This document shows positions 26,965 through 35,940 of a DNA stretch of 64,000 bases, piece after piece. The translations under genes and the position numbers were made by a program. The notes under the pieces were generated by a model. The model saw only the letters and a list, made by a program, of their open reading frames with translations, was not told the DNA's origin and did no database searches. This stretch comes from Pseudoscardovia suis. GTDB lineage: Bacteria > Actinomycetota > Actinomycetes > Actinomycetales > Bifidobacteriaceae. The DNA lies in NCBI RefSeq assembly GCF_002797875.1, contig NZ_PGFC01000004.1, positions 1 to 64,000 on the forward strand, in the 5' to 3' direction. Numbering within the stretch: the first letter of the stretch is position 1; every line of letters begins with the position of its first letter.

Positions 26965-27966
26965 ATGCCTAGGAAATCCCGCTTTACCCCTCAGCAGCAG
27001 CGTATGTATCGGCGTCGTCGCATCATTGCGTTTTTTGCAGCCATCGTCGTGCTCGCGCTGGTTGTGTTCGTGGTGATTTCCGACGTGCGATTCGCCGGCG
27101 CGGTGGGGCATGCGGTTTATGGCAAGCTGCACGCCGATGAGGCGAATGCAATCAGCCGTTCCAACGTGCCTGCTCCGGATCCCACCCTTGCCAAGGCGCA
27201 TACGGCGGGAATCCCTGATTGCACGTCGGATGATGTGACGCTTACACTCGATGAGGCATCGAAGGATTCAGAAACGGGCAATTCGGCATCGAGCAGCGCC
27301 TCCGCGTCGGACGGCGCTTCCAATGGCTCTTCCTCCGATTCATCTTCCGTAAGTTCTGGTGCTTCCTCTTCGTCATCCGCCTCTTCGGATGCGGACTCGG
27401 ACGATACAACCACAGATAATTCCACTGCGGAATATTTAGGCACGGCGTCCTTCGGCAGCGGCATCACCTTCACAGCGGTATTGAACCACAAATCCAAGCA
27501 GAATTGCCTGGTGAACGCAGCGTCTGACAGTGAGTCGCTGGTGGTGACGAGCGTATGGACGGGTGACGTCGTGTATGACTCGAGCGTGTGCGACACGGAC
27601 CCCGTGTATCTGCTCATGCGCGATTCCGACGAAGACCGTCGCGCCATCAGCTGGGGTGCGTATGCGCAGACAACGGAGTGCGTGACGAACCCCACCTCCA
27701 GCGATGCCGTGCCTGCCGGGCGTTATGTGGTGCAACTGAAACTTGCGGGCGTCGATGGTGTGCAATCCGCACAAGGCGAGGTGTATGTCACGGCTGCTGC
27801 CAGTGGCAGCGACAGTGCTAGTGACAGTGCCAGTGGTGACGCTTCGGACAGCAGCAGCGGCAGCAGTAGTAGCGACAGTGGCAGTGCAAGCGATGCATCA
27901 TCTGCTGTCACAAGCAGCAGCTCCAGCAGCACAAGCGACGATTCCACCAGCGCTGCCACGGAGTAG
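26965..27966 (+). CDS. Membrane-anchored Ser-rich protein of unknown function
   Basis: Protein of 333 residues. A basic N-terminus (KSRFTPQQQRMYRRRR) precedes one membrane helix (about 20-40, IIAFFAAIVVLALVVFVVIS), so the bulk is probably extracellular. A Ser/Ala/Asp-rich tract (about 95-145) precedes a conserved-looking globular part (about 150-275) with several Cys residues (NCLVN, SSVCDTD, TTECVTN), perhaps disulfide-bonded. A second long Ser/Asp-rich tail ends the chain, without LPxTG. ATG 26965 is preceded by GGGAG. I do not recognise a family; it resembles hypothetical secreted proteins of bifidobacteria. The Ser tracts could be glycosylated or act as wall-spanning spacers, which is inference only. 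Confidence 0.7.
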   Translation: MPRKSRFTPQQQRMYRRRRIIAFFAAIVVLALVVFVVISDVRFAGAVGHAVYGKLHADEANAISRSNVPAPDPTLAKAHTAGIPDCTSDDVTLTLDEASKDSETGNSASSSASASDGASNGSSSDSSSVSSGASSSSSASSDADSDDTTTDNSTAEYLGTASFGSGITFTAVLNHKSKQNCLVNAASDSESLVVTSVWTGDVVYDSSVCDTDPVYLLMRDSDEDRRAISWGAYAQTTECVTNPTSSDAVPAGRYVVQLKLAGVDGVQSAQGEVYVTAAASGSDSASDSASGDASDSSSGSSSSDSGSASDASSAVTSSSSSSTSDDSTSAATE

Positions 27967-28234
27967 TCGGCAGGAACAAAGTAACTGGCGGAACAATAGG
28001 AGCAGGCGGCAGAATATGTGCCAGTCTGCGCCTGTTGATGCTTTTGCTGTGCCTGCTTTTGCGTTTGTTTCTTTTTCTGCCTCTGTGTCTGTTTTTGTTT
28101 CTGTTATTTAAGCCGTTCCTTTCGTTCTTGCCATTCCTGCCGTCTCTGACATCTCAGCCGTTGCCGATGTGTCTTGGCTGTCGCCGCCATTCGCTTGATG
28201 GTTGTCTGGTGGTCGCCTGATGATTGCTCGGTAA

Positions 28235-30124
28235 TCACTCACTCGCGGTGACGCGGCGTCGCTGCTTTTCCACACCCAGCGCCCGCAGCGCCTCCGCCAG
28301 ATTGCGCACTTCCACGAGTTCGATCCCGGGGATCGGGCGCCGGCCATCATAGCGACGGTTGCGAGGCACCACCGCGCGCTTGTATCCCAGCCTGGCAGCC
28401 TCCCGCAGCCTGTTTTCAAGTCGCGGCACCGGACGAATCTGCCCGGTGAGCGAAATCTCACCGAATGCAACGGTGCGCCGGTCAATCGGACTGTCAGTGG
28501 CAGCGCTCGCCAGCGCCGCGGCAATCGCCAGATCATCGGCAGGTTCACGCGCCGACCCGCCTGCAATCGTTGACACATACAGGTCATTCGCCAGCAGATT
28601 CAACCCCGCATGCCTATACACCACCGCCACAATCATCGCGAGCCTGTTTTGGTCAATGCCGTTCGTGGCGCGCCTCGGGGATGGCAGCACGGATTTCGTG
28701 ACGAGCGCCTGCACTTCGATTGGCAGGCTGCGATGCCCGTCCATGGTGAACGTGATGCACGTGCCCGCGAGGTTATCGTCGCCATCGGACAGAAACAGCC
28801 CCGACGGGTCGCGCACTTCTTCAATACCTTCGCCGGACATATCGAAGCAGCCCACTTCGTCAGTGGGACCGAAGCGATTCTTGATGCTTCGCAGCAGGCG
28901 CAGTGCGGTTTGCGGCTCGCCTTCGAACTGGCACACGACGTCCACAAGGTGTTCGAGGGTGCGTGGGCCGGCGATCGAGCCGTCTTTCGTCACGTGGCCC
29001 ACGAGCAGCATCGGCGTGTCGGTGCGCTTGGCGGAGTCAATGAGAGCGGTCGCGACTTCGCGCACCTGTGTGGAGCCGCCGGGGATGCCATCGACTTGGT
29101 CGGAGTAGATGGTCTGCACGGAGTCGGCGACCACGAGCCGTGGCTTCGTCTGTTCGATGAGCGTGAGCGCGGATCCCAGGTCGGAGGTGGATGCGATGAG
29201 CAGCTCGGGGCAGGTGGCGCCTATGCGTTGGGCGCGCATGCGCACTTGCGATTGCGATTCCTCGCCCGAGATGTAGAGGACGGGGGCGGTGGGGTTGGGA
29301 GCGGCGGTGCTGTTGGCGGAAGCAGTGCTGGAGTCAGCGGCGTCAGCGGTGCTGGAGTTGGCGGCGTCGACGGTGCTGTTGGTGGCGGCTGAATTGCCGC
29401 TTTGCCGGGCAATGTTCGCGGCGGTTTCCAGCAGCAGCGTGGATTTGCCGATGCCAGGTTCACCAGCCATGAGCACCACGGATCCCGGCACGATGCCGCC
29501 GCCCAGCACCCTGTCAAATTCCGAGAATCCCGTATGGATGCGCACATCCTCAGGGCTGCGTCCCGTTCGCGCCTGCGGTTGGCGAGAAGGCTGGCGATGG
29601 ACTTGCGCATATTGCGTTTGCTGAGATGCTTGTGTCTGTTGAGATGCTGTGGCAGGTTGCGCGAAATCCTGTGATTGCAAGGATTCCTGCGATTGCCAAG
29701 GATCCTGCGATTGCAAGGATTCTTGGGTTCGCGGGGATTCTTGCGGTTGCAGGGATTCTTGGGTTCGCGGGGATTCTTGCGGTTGCAGGGATTCCTCGGT
29801 TTGTGGGGATTCCTGCGGTTGCAAATCCTGTGATTGCCAAGGATCCTGTGGCTGAGAGTCCTGCAGTTGCAAGGATTCCTGGGTTTGTGCAGATTCCTGG
29901 TTTTGTGCAGGCCGCACAGGTTGCACAGGCAGCACAGGTTGCGCGGATACAACCGTCGGCAGCGGGGCGTTCGCGCGGCGCGAGGCATGCGTCTTCGTGC
30001 GCGAGGGCGCTTCGTGGAATTCCTCGATGGTGCCCCATGAACCGCAGCTGGGGCAGCGTCCGAACCATTTCACGCCATTCCAGCCGCAGTCACTGCACAC
30101 ATATTGCACGCTTGATTTCGCCAT
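28235..30124 (-). CDS. radA: DNA repair protein RadA with large repeat insertions
   Basis: ATPase of homologous recombination that extends D-loops and promotes branch migration; 629 residues. The N-terminal C4 zinc finger is complete (Cys10, Cys13, Cys24, Cys27 in YVCSDCGWNGVKWFGRCPSC). The RecA-like core begins near residue 195 with Walker A GEPGIGKSTLLLE, YISGEESQSQVRMRA and the RadA-specific KNRFGPTDEVG. A Lon-like C-terminal domain follows. The protein is about 150 residues longer than usual because of two insertions. One is a Gln/Ser/Glu-rich repeat tract at about 70-190 (units such as SLQPQESPRTQE) between finger and core. The other is an Asn/Ser/Ala tract (about 245-280) just after Walker A. 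Both lie where loops are tolerated. ATG 30124 faces the next gene divergently. Confidence 0.95.
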   Translation of the reverse strand: MAKSSVQYVCSDCGWNGVKWFGRCPSCGSWGTIEEFHEAPSRTKTHASRRANAPLPTVVSAQPVLPVQPVRPAQNQESAQTQESLQLQDSQPQDPWQSQDLQPQESPQTEESLQPQESPRTQESLQPQESPRTQESLQSQDPWQSQESLQSQDFAQPATASQQTQASQQTQYAQVHRQPSRQPQARTGRSPEDVRIHTGFSEFDRVLGGGIVPGSVVLMAGEPGIGKSTLLLETAANIARQSGNSAATNSTVDAANSSTADAADSSTASANSTAAPNPTAPVLYISGEESQSQVRMRAQRIGATCPELLIASTSDLGSALTLIEQTKPRLVVADSVQTIYSDQVDGIPGGSTQVREVATALIDSAKRTDTPMLLVGHVTKDGSIAGPRTLEHLVDVVCQFEGEPQTALRLLRSIKNRFGPTDEVGCFDMSGEGIEEVRDPSGLFLSDGDDNLAGTCITFTMDGHRSLPIEVQALVTKSVLPSPRRATNGIDQNRLAMIVAVVYRHAGLNLLANDLYVSTIAGGSAREPADDLAIAAALASAATDSPIDRRTVAFGEISLTGQIRPVPRLENRLREAARLGYKRAVVPRNRRYDGRRPIPGIELVEVRNLAEALRALGVEKQRRRVTASE

Positions 30125-30215
30125 ACCCCGACGCTAACACGAACCGCCGCGTGACACGTGCTTTCATGCACCGTCCCACTGTTCGCTCGTCGGCTTCGCA
30201 TGGCAAAATCGCACT

Positions 30216-30836
30216 ATGTCTGATTTGAACCCGAATCCTTCCCAGCAATCAAGCACCGGTCGCAATGTGGTAGTCGCAGTGGCCGCGATTGCAACGATTC
30301 TCGCGCTAGTCAGCGCGTTTGCCTGGCCAGGGTGGGCGGTTCGCTCATCCAATCAGCCTGCGCCAAGCGCCTCAGTGCAGTCCGCGACGCCCTCGGTCTC
30401 CGCTTCGAGCCTGCCGGCGAACGCCAGCGCGCTCCTCAACGCTTTGCCCAATACCGTGGGTGAATTCGCGCGCCAAGGCATCACGAGCACCCAGAACTGG
30501 GCGGGCAACGGTCCCATCGAGGAATACACGGTGGTGTATTCCAATGGCGACAGCTCCCGCGACATCACGCTGGTGCTCGCCCAATGGGAGTCGTCCGATG
30601 ATGCGACAAACACATACACTGAGCTGCGCAACGCCTTGAGCGGTGAGGTTCAGGCGCACGGTAACATCAAGGCTGCCAACACCACGACCGGCAAGTATGT
30701 GGTTGTGACGGACGGCGATGGTGACCCGACCGACTCCACCCAAGCCGAGGCGCTGTGGCGCAACGACACCGTTGTTTTCCAAGCATCGGGGGCGTATGCG
30801 TCGGTCCAGGCGTTTTATCTCGGATTCCCCATGTGA
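30216..30836 (+). CDS. Small membrane-anchored or secreted protein of unknown function
   Basis: Protein of 206 residues with one hydrophobic segment near the N-terminus (about 17-42, VVVAVAAIATILALVSAFAW), acting as signal anchor. A Ser/Pro/Ala-rich linker (about 45-70) follows, then a folded domain of about 130 residues (LNALPNTVGEFARQ to the end at YLGFPM). I recognise no enzyme motif; the domain has alternating strands and one predicted helix (WESSDDATNTYTELRNALSG). It is divergent from radA with 91 bp between. It ends 11 bp before the first unit of the 84/105-bp repeat array. Function unknown. Confidence 0.7.
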   Translation: MSDLNPNPSQQSSTGRNVVVAVAAIATILALVSAFAWPGWAVRSSNQPAPSASVQSATPSVSASSLPANASALLNALPNTVGEFARQGITSTQNWAGNGPIEEYTVVYSNGDSSRDITLVLAQWESSDDATNTYTELRNALSGEVQAHGNIKAANTTTGKYVVVTDGDGDPTDSTQAEALWRNDTVVFQASGAYASVQAFYLGFPM

Positions 30837-30847
30837 TTTGGGCCGGT

Positions 30848-32068
30848 TATGTGTGAGCGGTGGCTGTCACATAGCCGGTTAGCGAGGGCATTTTCGGGTG
30901 TTTGGGGTTGTTTTCGGGCTGAATCCTTGCTATGTGTGAGTGGTTGCTGACGCATTGGCGGTCTGGGGTGGTTGTTGTGTGGGAGGGTCGTTGGGGTTGC
31001 TGGGTTTTGGATTGCCTTGGTTGGGCCGGGGCTGCTATGTGTGAGTGGCGGCTGTCACATAGCCGGTTTGTGGAGGCATTTTCGGGTGTTTGGGGCTGTT
31101 TTCGTGCTGAATCCCTGCTATGTGTGAGTGGTGGCTGTCACATTGCGTGCCGGATGGGGTGTTCTTCGGGCATTTTGGGCTGTTGCCGTGCTGAATCTTT
31201 GCTCTGTGTGAGTGGCGGCTGTCACATTGGCGGTCTGAGGTGGTTGTTGTGTGGGAGGGTCGTTGGGGTTGCTGGGTTTCGGATTGCCTTGGTTGGGCCG
31301 GGGCTGCTATGTGTGAGTGGCGGCTGTCACATAGGCGGTTGGCAGGGGCGTTTTCAGGGGTTTGGGGTTGTTTTCGTGCTGGATTCCTCGCTATGTGCGA
31401 GTGGTGGCTGGCACATTGCGTGCCGGATGGGGTGCTCTTCGGGCATTTTGGGGTGTTGCCGTGCCGGATCCTTGCTATGTGTGAGTGGCGGCTGTCACAT
31501 AGGCGGTTGGCAGGGGCGTTTTCAGGGGTTTGTGGCTGTTTTCATGTTGGACCCCCGTTATGTGTGAGTGGTGGCTGACACATTGGCGGTCTGGGGTGGT
31601 TGTTGTGTGGAAGGGTCGTTGGGGTTGCTGGGTTTCGGATTGCCTTGATTGGGCCGGGGCTGCTATGTGTGAGTGGCTGCTGGCACATTGGCGGTCTGGG
31701 TGGTGTAGGTGGTTTGGGGAGTGGCTTGTTTTCGGGGATCCTTCGTGTGGCTGGTGTTGTTGTGGCGGTTATGTGTGAGTGGTGGCTGGCACATTGGAGG
31801 TCTGGGGTGGTTGTTGTGTGGAAGGGTCGTTGGGGTTGCTGGGTTTTGGATTGCCTTGGTTGGGCCGGGGGCTGCTATGTGTGAGTGGTGGTTGTCACAT
31901 TGGTGGTCTGCCGGGGCGTTTTCCGGTGTTTGGGATTGTTTTCGTGCTGGATTCCCCGTTATGTGTGAGTGACGGCTGTCGCATTGCGTGCCGGACGGGG
32001 CGTTTCCAAGGGTTTGGGGCTGTTTTCATGTTGAATCCCCGTTATGTGTGAGTGGTGGCTGGCGGTGC
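30848..32068. repeat. Array of 14 palindrome-bearing units with 83/84- or 105/106-bp spacing
   Basis: Fourteen copies of a 26-bp motif with outer arms TATGTG and CACATA start at 30848, 30931, 31036, 31119, 31203, 31308, 31392, 31476, 31559, 31664, 31770, 31876, 31960 and 32043; the last is truncated on its right side. Successive distances are only 83-84 or 105-106 bp, equal to about 8 or 10 helical turns. Intervening segments fall into at least three recurrent modules: one of about 79 bp (GGTTGTTGTGTGGGAGGGTC) and two of about 57 bp. The + strand is strikingly poor in A and C. The motif contains TGTGA and TCACA half-sites separated by 10 bp. Open frames crossing it contain only repeated MCEWxLxH-type peptides and are not genes. 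Confidence 0.92.
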
Positions 32069-32138
32069 TTGTGGATTGTTCCACGGTGAAATACACGGTG
32101 GGCGCACGGCGAGAAATATTTCAAGAAATTTTGTCGAT

Positions 32139-32167
32139 TTGTCTCATGCGTCCGTGTTTGGTAGTAC
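32139..32167 (+). promoter_or_regulatory. Possible bS22 promoter
   Basis: TTGTCT (32139-32144) and TAGTAC (32162-32167) are 17 nt apart and 44 nt upstream of the bS22 start codon. A short A/T-rich palindrome (GAAATATTTC, 32113-32122) lies just upstream and could act as an UP-like element. Matches to consensus are moderate. Confidence 0.35.
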
Positions 32168-32211
32168 ACTTGGGCAAGTTGGCATCGTGAACCACATGAA
32201 CGGAGGCTGAG

Positions 32212-32301
32212 ATGGGTTCGGTCATCAAGAAGCGCCGCAAGCGGATGAGCAAGAAGAAGCACCGCAAACTGCTGCGTAAGACTCGCCACCAGCGCAAGTA
32301 G
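32212..32301 (+). CDS. Ribosomal protein bS22 (AURKAIP1/COX24-type) 29 residues
   Basis: A 29-residue extremely basic protein. It starts MGSVIKKRRKRMSKKKHRK and ends LLRKTRHQRK. This matches the tiny actinobacterial protein of the AURKAIP1/COX24 family, seen as bS22 in mycobacterial 30S-70S ribosome structures near the decoding-centre/intersubunit region. The start has a strong GGAGG 6 nt upstream (ACGGAGGCTGAG). It is flanked by a possible promoter and by a textbook terminator 39 bp after its stop, so it is monocistronic and probably highly expressed. It is too small for most automatic gene callers. Confidence 0.93.
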   Translation: MGSVIKKRRKRMSKKKHRKLLRKTRHQRK

Positions 32302-32339
32302 TCTTTCGCACTCGCGATGTTGTGCATTCTGCGAGTAGC

Positions 32340-32370
32340 AAGCCCCTCTTCGGAGGGGCTTTTCTTTTAT
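32340..32370 (+). terminator. Strong Rho-independent terminator of bS22
   Basis: A 9-bp stem AAGCCCCTC / GAGGGGCTT closed by the stable TTCG tetraloop is followed by TTCTTTTATT. Confidence 0.93.
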
Positions 32371-32494
32371 TTATTTTTCCGTATTGCCACACGGCAAGTG
32401 TTGTGCAGTCATGTGGCGCCGCGCCAGAGATGGCGGACGGCCCTCTGTGCGCTGACACCTCTGCAATGGTTCCTGTGCACAACGGCATATATGT

Positions 32495-32532
32495 ACAGAG
32501 GGTGATTGTGGAATTCCGCAATCACCCTCTGT
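32495..32532. terminator. rpiA terminator, near-perfect 38-bp palindrome
   Basis: A 14-bp perfect stem (32495-32508 with 32519-32532) continues inward through TG/CG and GAATTC. It lies 62 bp after the rpiA stop (minus strand). It is symmetrical enough to act in both directions. Confidence 0.75.
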
Positions 32533-32594
32533 TTGTATTCGTGCGCATCGTTTGCATTTATGCGCATCCGCACGCACTTACGCGCGGCCGCCAA

Positions 32595-33293
32595 TCACTT
32601 ATTCGGATTGGTCAGCACGCGCGGACCAGCGGGATCGCCCACAATCACCTGGTCCACCATGTTGAGGAACAGGCCGTGCTCCACCACGCCCACGGTGTGG
32701 ATGAGGTCCTCGGCGAGCTCCTGCGGATGGTCGATGCGCTCGAGGTGCAGATCCACCACGTAATCGTTCTCATCGGTGAGCACCGGATTGCCGTCGGCGT
32801 CGAGGCGAAGCGTCGGCTTGTAGCCCTTGGCCTCGAACTTGCGCACCACCTGGCCGGAGCCGAACGGGATCACTTCCACCGGCAGCGGGAACTTGCCGAT
32901 CGTGTCGACGACCTTGGACTGGTCCACAATCCACACGACCTTGTTGGAGTTGATCGCCACGATCTTCTCCCACAGCAGGGCAGCGCCGCCGCCCTTGATG
33001 CCGTTGAAGTTCTTGTCGACTTCATCGGCGCCGTCGATCGTGATGTCGATGTGGTCCACATCGTCGATGTTTACGATCTTGATGCCATAGCCCTCGGCCT
33101 GCTTTTGCGTGCGGCGGGAGGTGGTGACGCCCGTGAACTGCAGGCCTTCCTCCTGCACGCGGCGACCGAGCTCATCCACGAGGAATCGCACGGTGGAACC
33201 GGTTCCCAGGCCTGCAATCATGCCGTTTTGGATGAGCTTGGCGGCTTCGATGCCGGCTGCCTTCTTGAGTGCGTCTTGTTGTGCCTTGTCCAT
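32595..33293 (-). CDS. rpiA: Ribose-5-phosphate isomerase A
   Basis: Interconverts ribose 5-phosphate and ribulose 5-phosphate in the pentose-phosphate route, which in bifidobacteria feeds the fructose-6-phosphate phosphoketolase shunt; 232 residues. Motifs match RpiA throughout: GLGTGSTVRFLVDELG (phosphate loop), DITIDGADEVDKNFNGIKGG (active-site Asp pair and Lys), LLWEKIVA and FPLPVEVIPFG. The C-terminal GVVEHGLFLNMVDQVIVG segment completes the fold. GGAG lies 5 nt before ATG 33293. It is transcribed alone toward its own terminator at 32495-32532. The RNase H gene upstream on the same strand ends 97 bp away. Confidence 0.96.
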   Translation of the reverse strand: MDKAQQDALKKAAGIEAAKLIQNGMIAGLGTGSTVRFLVDELGRRVQEEGLQFTGVTTSRRTQKQAEGYGIKIVNIDDVDHIDITIDGADEVDKNFNGIKGGGAALLWEKIVAINSNKVVWIVDQSKVVDTIGKFPLPVEVIPFGSGQVVRKFEAKGYKPTLRLDADGNPVLTDENDYVVDLHLERIDHPQELAEDLIHTVGVVEHGLFLNMVDQVIVGDPAGPRVLTNPNK

Positions 33294-33390
33294 TTTTCTC
33301 CTTTGTCTGTGAGAATCGTTTACTTGTAAGAATTGTTGCGCTGCGCCGGAGCCGCGTTGCGTCTATCCGTCGGCTATCCGTGCGACGCCT

Positions 33391-34434
33391 TCAGAACAGT
33401 GTTCCTTGTTGCATATTATTCCTTGTGGCGTCGTCAAGGCGTTTGATGACGGCCTCGAGCTTCGCCGCGGCGTCCTCATAACGTTCGGTGGCCTGTTCGA
33501 GGCGCTTGGATGCGTCGAGCAGCTGTCGGGCGGCGCGGTTGATGAGCTCTGCTTGGTCGGCGGTGCTCGGTGCATCCGACGGGAACAGCGGAGGCTCGAC
33601 CACATGACGCTGTGGGGCTGTGCGCTGTGGGGTTGTGCCCTGTGCCGTTGTGTTCGGTGATGCTGCGCGTTGTGATGCCGTGCGCTGTGGCGCTTGGCGC
33701 TGCGGCGCGGCGGCTGCATGGCGGGTGTTGCCGGACGTGCTGCTGATTGTGCTGTTGATTGCGTTGCCGGCCGGGGCGTTGCCATTGCCATTGCCGCTGC
33801 CGGCTGCATCGATCGCTCCGGCATTGCGATTTCCGTAAGACGTGGCGTATACAGTGCTCGCGATGGTCTGGCTGATGGTGGCTTCGCCGCCTTCGAGCAC
33901 GCGCATCACGTCATCGGGCACCTTGAGACGACTGGCGTAGGGGCTTGCAATCAGATCTTTCCACCCCTCGATGGGCAGAAATCCGTTGGAACCGTGTTGT
34001 TTGCATTGTTCTGCGAATCCGCGCGCGAGCATATCGCACTTTTCGTTGAATTCGTTGCCTGCATGGCCTTTCACCCACGAAAACTTGACCGGTCCTTCGC
34101 GGTGGGAGATTTCGTAGTCGATGGCCTTGATGATCGTGGCATTCTTGACCGGCTGCTTTTGCGAATTGTGCCAGCCGTTGCGCTTCCAGCTGCGCAACCA
34201 CACGGTGGAGCATTTGATGGCGTATTGCGAATCGCTCTCGATGACGAGCGTATCCGCGCCCTTGTGGGTGCGCAGGGCTTGCAGCACGGCGCACAATTCG
34301 CCAATCTGGTTGGTGCCGTTGCCGGCGCCGCCTGCATCGCACCCGCCGCCAACGTGGTCAGCCCACGCCCAGCCCATCGCACCGTTGGGATTGCCCAGCG
34401 CGCTGCCGTCCGTTGAAACCGTGATAGTAGCCAT
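33391..34434 (-). CDS. rnhA: RNase HI with low-complexity linker and C-terminal coiled coil (paralogue 1)
   Basis: RNA-DNA hybrid nuclease of 347 residues. The N-terminal 145 residues are RNase HI with all catalytic positions: Asp9 (VSTDGSAL), Glu46 (IGELCAVLQAL), Asp68 (IESDSQYAI), His124 and Asp134 (VKGHAGNEFNEKCDMLARGF). A Gln/Ala/Thr-rich linker (about 210-275) and a predicted coiled coil (about 285-335, RQLLDASKRLEQATERYEDA) follow, giving more than twice the usual RNase HI length. ATG 34434 places the MATITVSTDG strand at the start; MMER at 34446 is an alternative. It is the last of three tandem RNase H-fold genes. Because it keeps every catalytic residue, it probably supplies or shares the cell's RNase HI activity. 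Confidence 0.9.
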   Translation of the reverse strand: MATITVSTDGSALGNPNGAMGWAWADHVGGGCDAGGAGNGTNQIGELCAVLQALRTHKGADTLVIESDSQYAIKCSTVWLRSWKRNGWHNSQKQPVKNATIIKAIDYEISHREGPVKFSWVKGHAGNEFNEKCDMLARGFAEQCKQHGSNGFLPIEGWKDLIASPYASRLKVPDDVMRVLEGGEATISQTIASTVYATSYGNRNAGAIDAAGSGNGNGNAPAGNAINSTISSTSGNTRHAAAAPQRQAPQRTASQRAASPNTTAQGTTPQRTAPQRHVVEPPLFPSDAPSTADQAELINRAARQLLDASKRLEQATERYEDAAAKLEAVIKRLDDATRNNMQQGTLF

Positions 34435-34640
34435 GCGTTCCATCATACGGTTCCAACGCGAACTGCAAGCGCTGGCCGGCTTCGCACTGTGTAAGGAACA
34501 CAACACGGGGTGCGCAAGAGTCCGGTGCGCGCAGATATCAGCGGGAATCCGTGCAGCGTGATGGAGAGGGAGGGTGTGAGTCAGCCGGATGGGGCAGCCG
34601 GATGGGGCAGCCGGGCCAGTCGGTTGGGGCAGTCGGTTGG

Positions 34641-34677
34641 GTCGGATGGGCCGGTCGGATGGGGCGACCGGCCCGAC
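34641..34677 (-). terminator. Hairpin region after RNase H paralogue 2
   Basis: CCGGTCG (34651-34657) pairs with CGACCGG (34665-34671), with an outer GTCGG/CCGAC pair around it. It lies just downstream of the minus-strand stop at 34681, inside a stretch of GGATGGGGCA-type repeats (34580-34670). The rest of the 34447-34680 gap holds only these repeats. Confidence 0.4.
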
Positions 34678-34680
34678 CGA

Positions 34681-35940
34681 TTAAATCAGCGTTTCGACCA
34701 GTTCACGAATGACTTGGGCAAGGGATTCTTGGCGCTTCGCCGCCTTGTTGAGATTGTCTTCGGCATCTGCCACGCGCGCGGATGGCGGGATGCCTGCCGC
34801 CTTTGCATAACGCTCGGCAGCCTCCTGCTGTGCGTGCGTCGCCTTGCGCAGTGTGGCGGTGAGGTCGTGCAGCAACTGTGCTTGCGGGAATCCATCCTGC
34901 GAATCTGAATCTGCAGAAGGCTGGAAATCCGTGGAAGATAGCGAATCCACAGAGGGGCGCGTGCGTGTTGCGGTGGCGGTATCCGTGGTCTGGGTGCCCG
35001 TGGCTGCGGCATCCGTGCCGGACTTCGCAGCTGTCATAGCCGAGGCTTTTGTAACCTCGATCTTCGCAGCCTCGGCCTTTGCAGCCTCGGCTTTTGTAAC
35101 CTCGGCCTTTGCAACCTTGGTCTTTGTGGCCTTGGTCTTCGCACCTTTGGTCTTTGCGGTGCCAGGCTTCGCACCCTCAGACTTCGCGACCGTGGTGTCT
35201 GCGGTATCGCTTCCTGCGGCGCTTCCTGTGGTGTTACCCGTGGGGCTGGTCGCGGCATGATCATCGGTGCTGCCCGCAGTTCCGCGAACCTCCACGGGAA
35301 CGACCCCCACGGTATTGGCGGCGGCCACGGTCGCGCGGGAGGCGTCGGCCTTGGCGGCGGCGGAATTGTCGGGGTCGAGCGCCTGCATCATGTCATCGGT
35401 GCCGGTCTGGATCACGCGCCCTGCCAGTTGCAGCGGCACGCGCATCAGGTCTATCTGCGCTTCGGAGGGGATCTTCGACGGCGCGTGGAAGTCGCGGCAC
35501 ATCGTGGCGTATCTGCGCGCAAACCGGTCGGCCTGCTCATTGAATTTGTCGCCTGCGTGTCCCTTGACCCAGACGAAGTCGATCGGGCCTTCGCGTTCCT
35601 CCATCTCCATGTGGATGGCGCGGATCACCGAAAGGAAGTATGGCGCGGGATTGCCGTTGTCCTTCACCCACCCGGTTTGGGACCATGTGCTTTCGCGCTT
35701 CGTGGAATACTCGATCGCGGCGCGCGAATCCGATTCGATCACCAGTTTTTCGGCGCCCGGATGTGAACGCAACGCCTGCAAGATCGCGCATAATTCGCCT
35801 AGCTGGATGTTGCCGCCGAGCGAGCCACCGCAATCGTGCAACCCGGTGGTATGGTCCACCCATGCCCAGCCGGTCACGGGGCGGGCCCCGAGTAGAAAAC
35901 TGCCGTCAGTGGAGATATGGATGGTATGCGTGCCTGTCAT
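34681..35940 (-). CDS. RNase H-fold protein with repeat linker and coiled coil (paralogue 2)
   Basis: Protein of 419 residues. The RNase HI domain (1-150) retains the catalytic set: Asp12 (ISTDGSFL), Glu49 (LGELCAILQAL), Asp71 (IESDSRAAI), His128 and Asp138 (VKGHAGDKFNEQADRFARR). A long linker follows with Lys/Ala/Thr repeats (about 245-290, units like KTKATKTKVAKAE, where a 15-bp unit recurs in the DNA). A C-terminal helical segment (about 355-419) resembles those of the other two paralogues. Its ATG overlaps the stop of paralogue 3 as ATGA, indicating translational coupling. Hybrid cleavage is expected from the residues; what the tail binds is unknown. Confidence 0.85.
   Translation of the reverse strand: MTGTHTIHISTDGSFLLGARPVTGWAWVDHTTGLHDCGGSLGGNIQLGELCAILQALRSHPGAEKLVIESDSRAAIEYSTKRESTWSQTGWVKDNGNPAPYFLSVIRAIHMEMEEREGPIDFVWVKGHAGDKFNEQADRFARRYATMCRDFHAPSKIPSEAQIDLMRVPLQLAGRVIQTGTDDMMQALDPDNSAAAKADASRATVAAANTVGVVPVEVRGTAGSTDDHAATSPTGNTTGSAAGSDTADTTVAKSEGAKPGTAKTKGAKTKATKTKVAKAEVTKAEAAKAEAAKIEVTKASAMTAAKSGTDAAATGTQTTDTATATRTRPSVDSLSSTDFQPSADSDSQDGFPQAQLLHDLTATLRKATHAQQEAAERYAKAAGIPPSARVADAEDNLNKAAKRQESLAQVIRELVETLI

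Noticed and set aside
30932-32051. Open frames encoding MCEWxLxH-type repeat peptides
   Set aside because: They come from the repeat array itself, change frame at 83- and 106-bp steps and lack ribosome sites.
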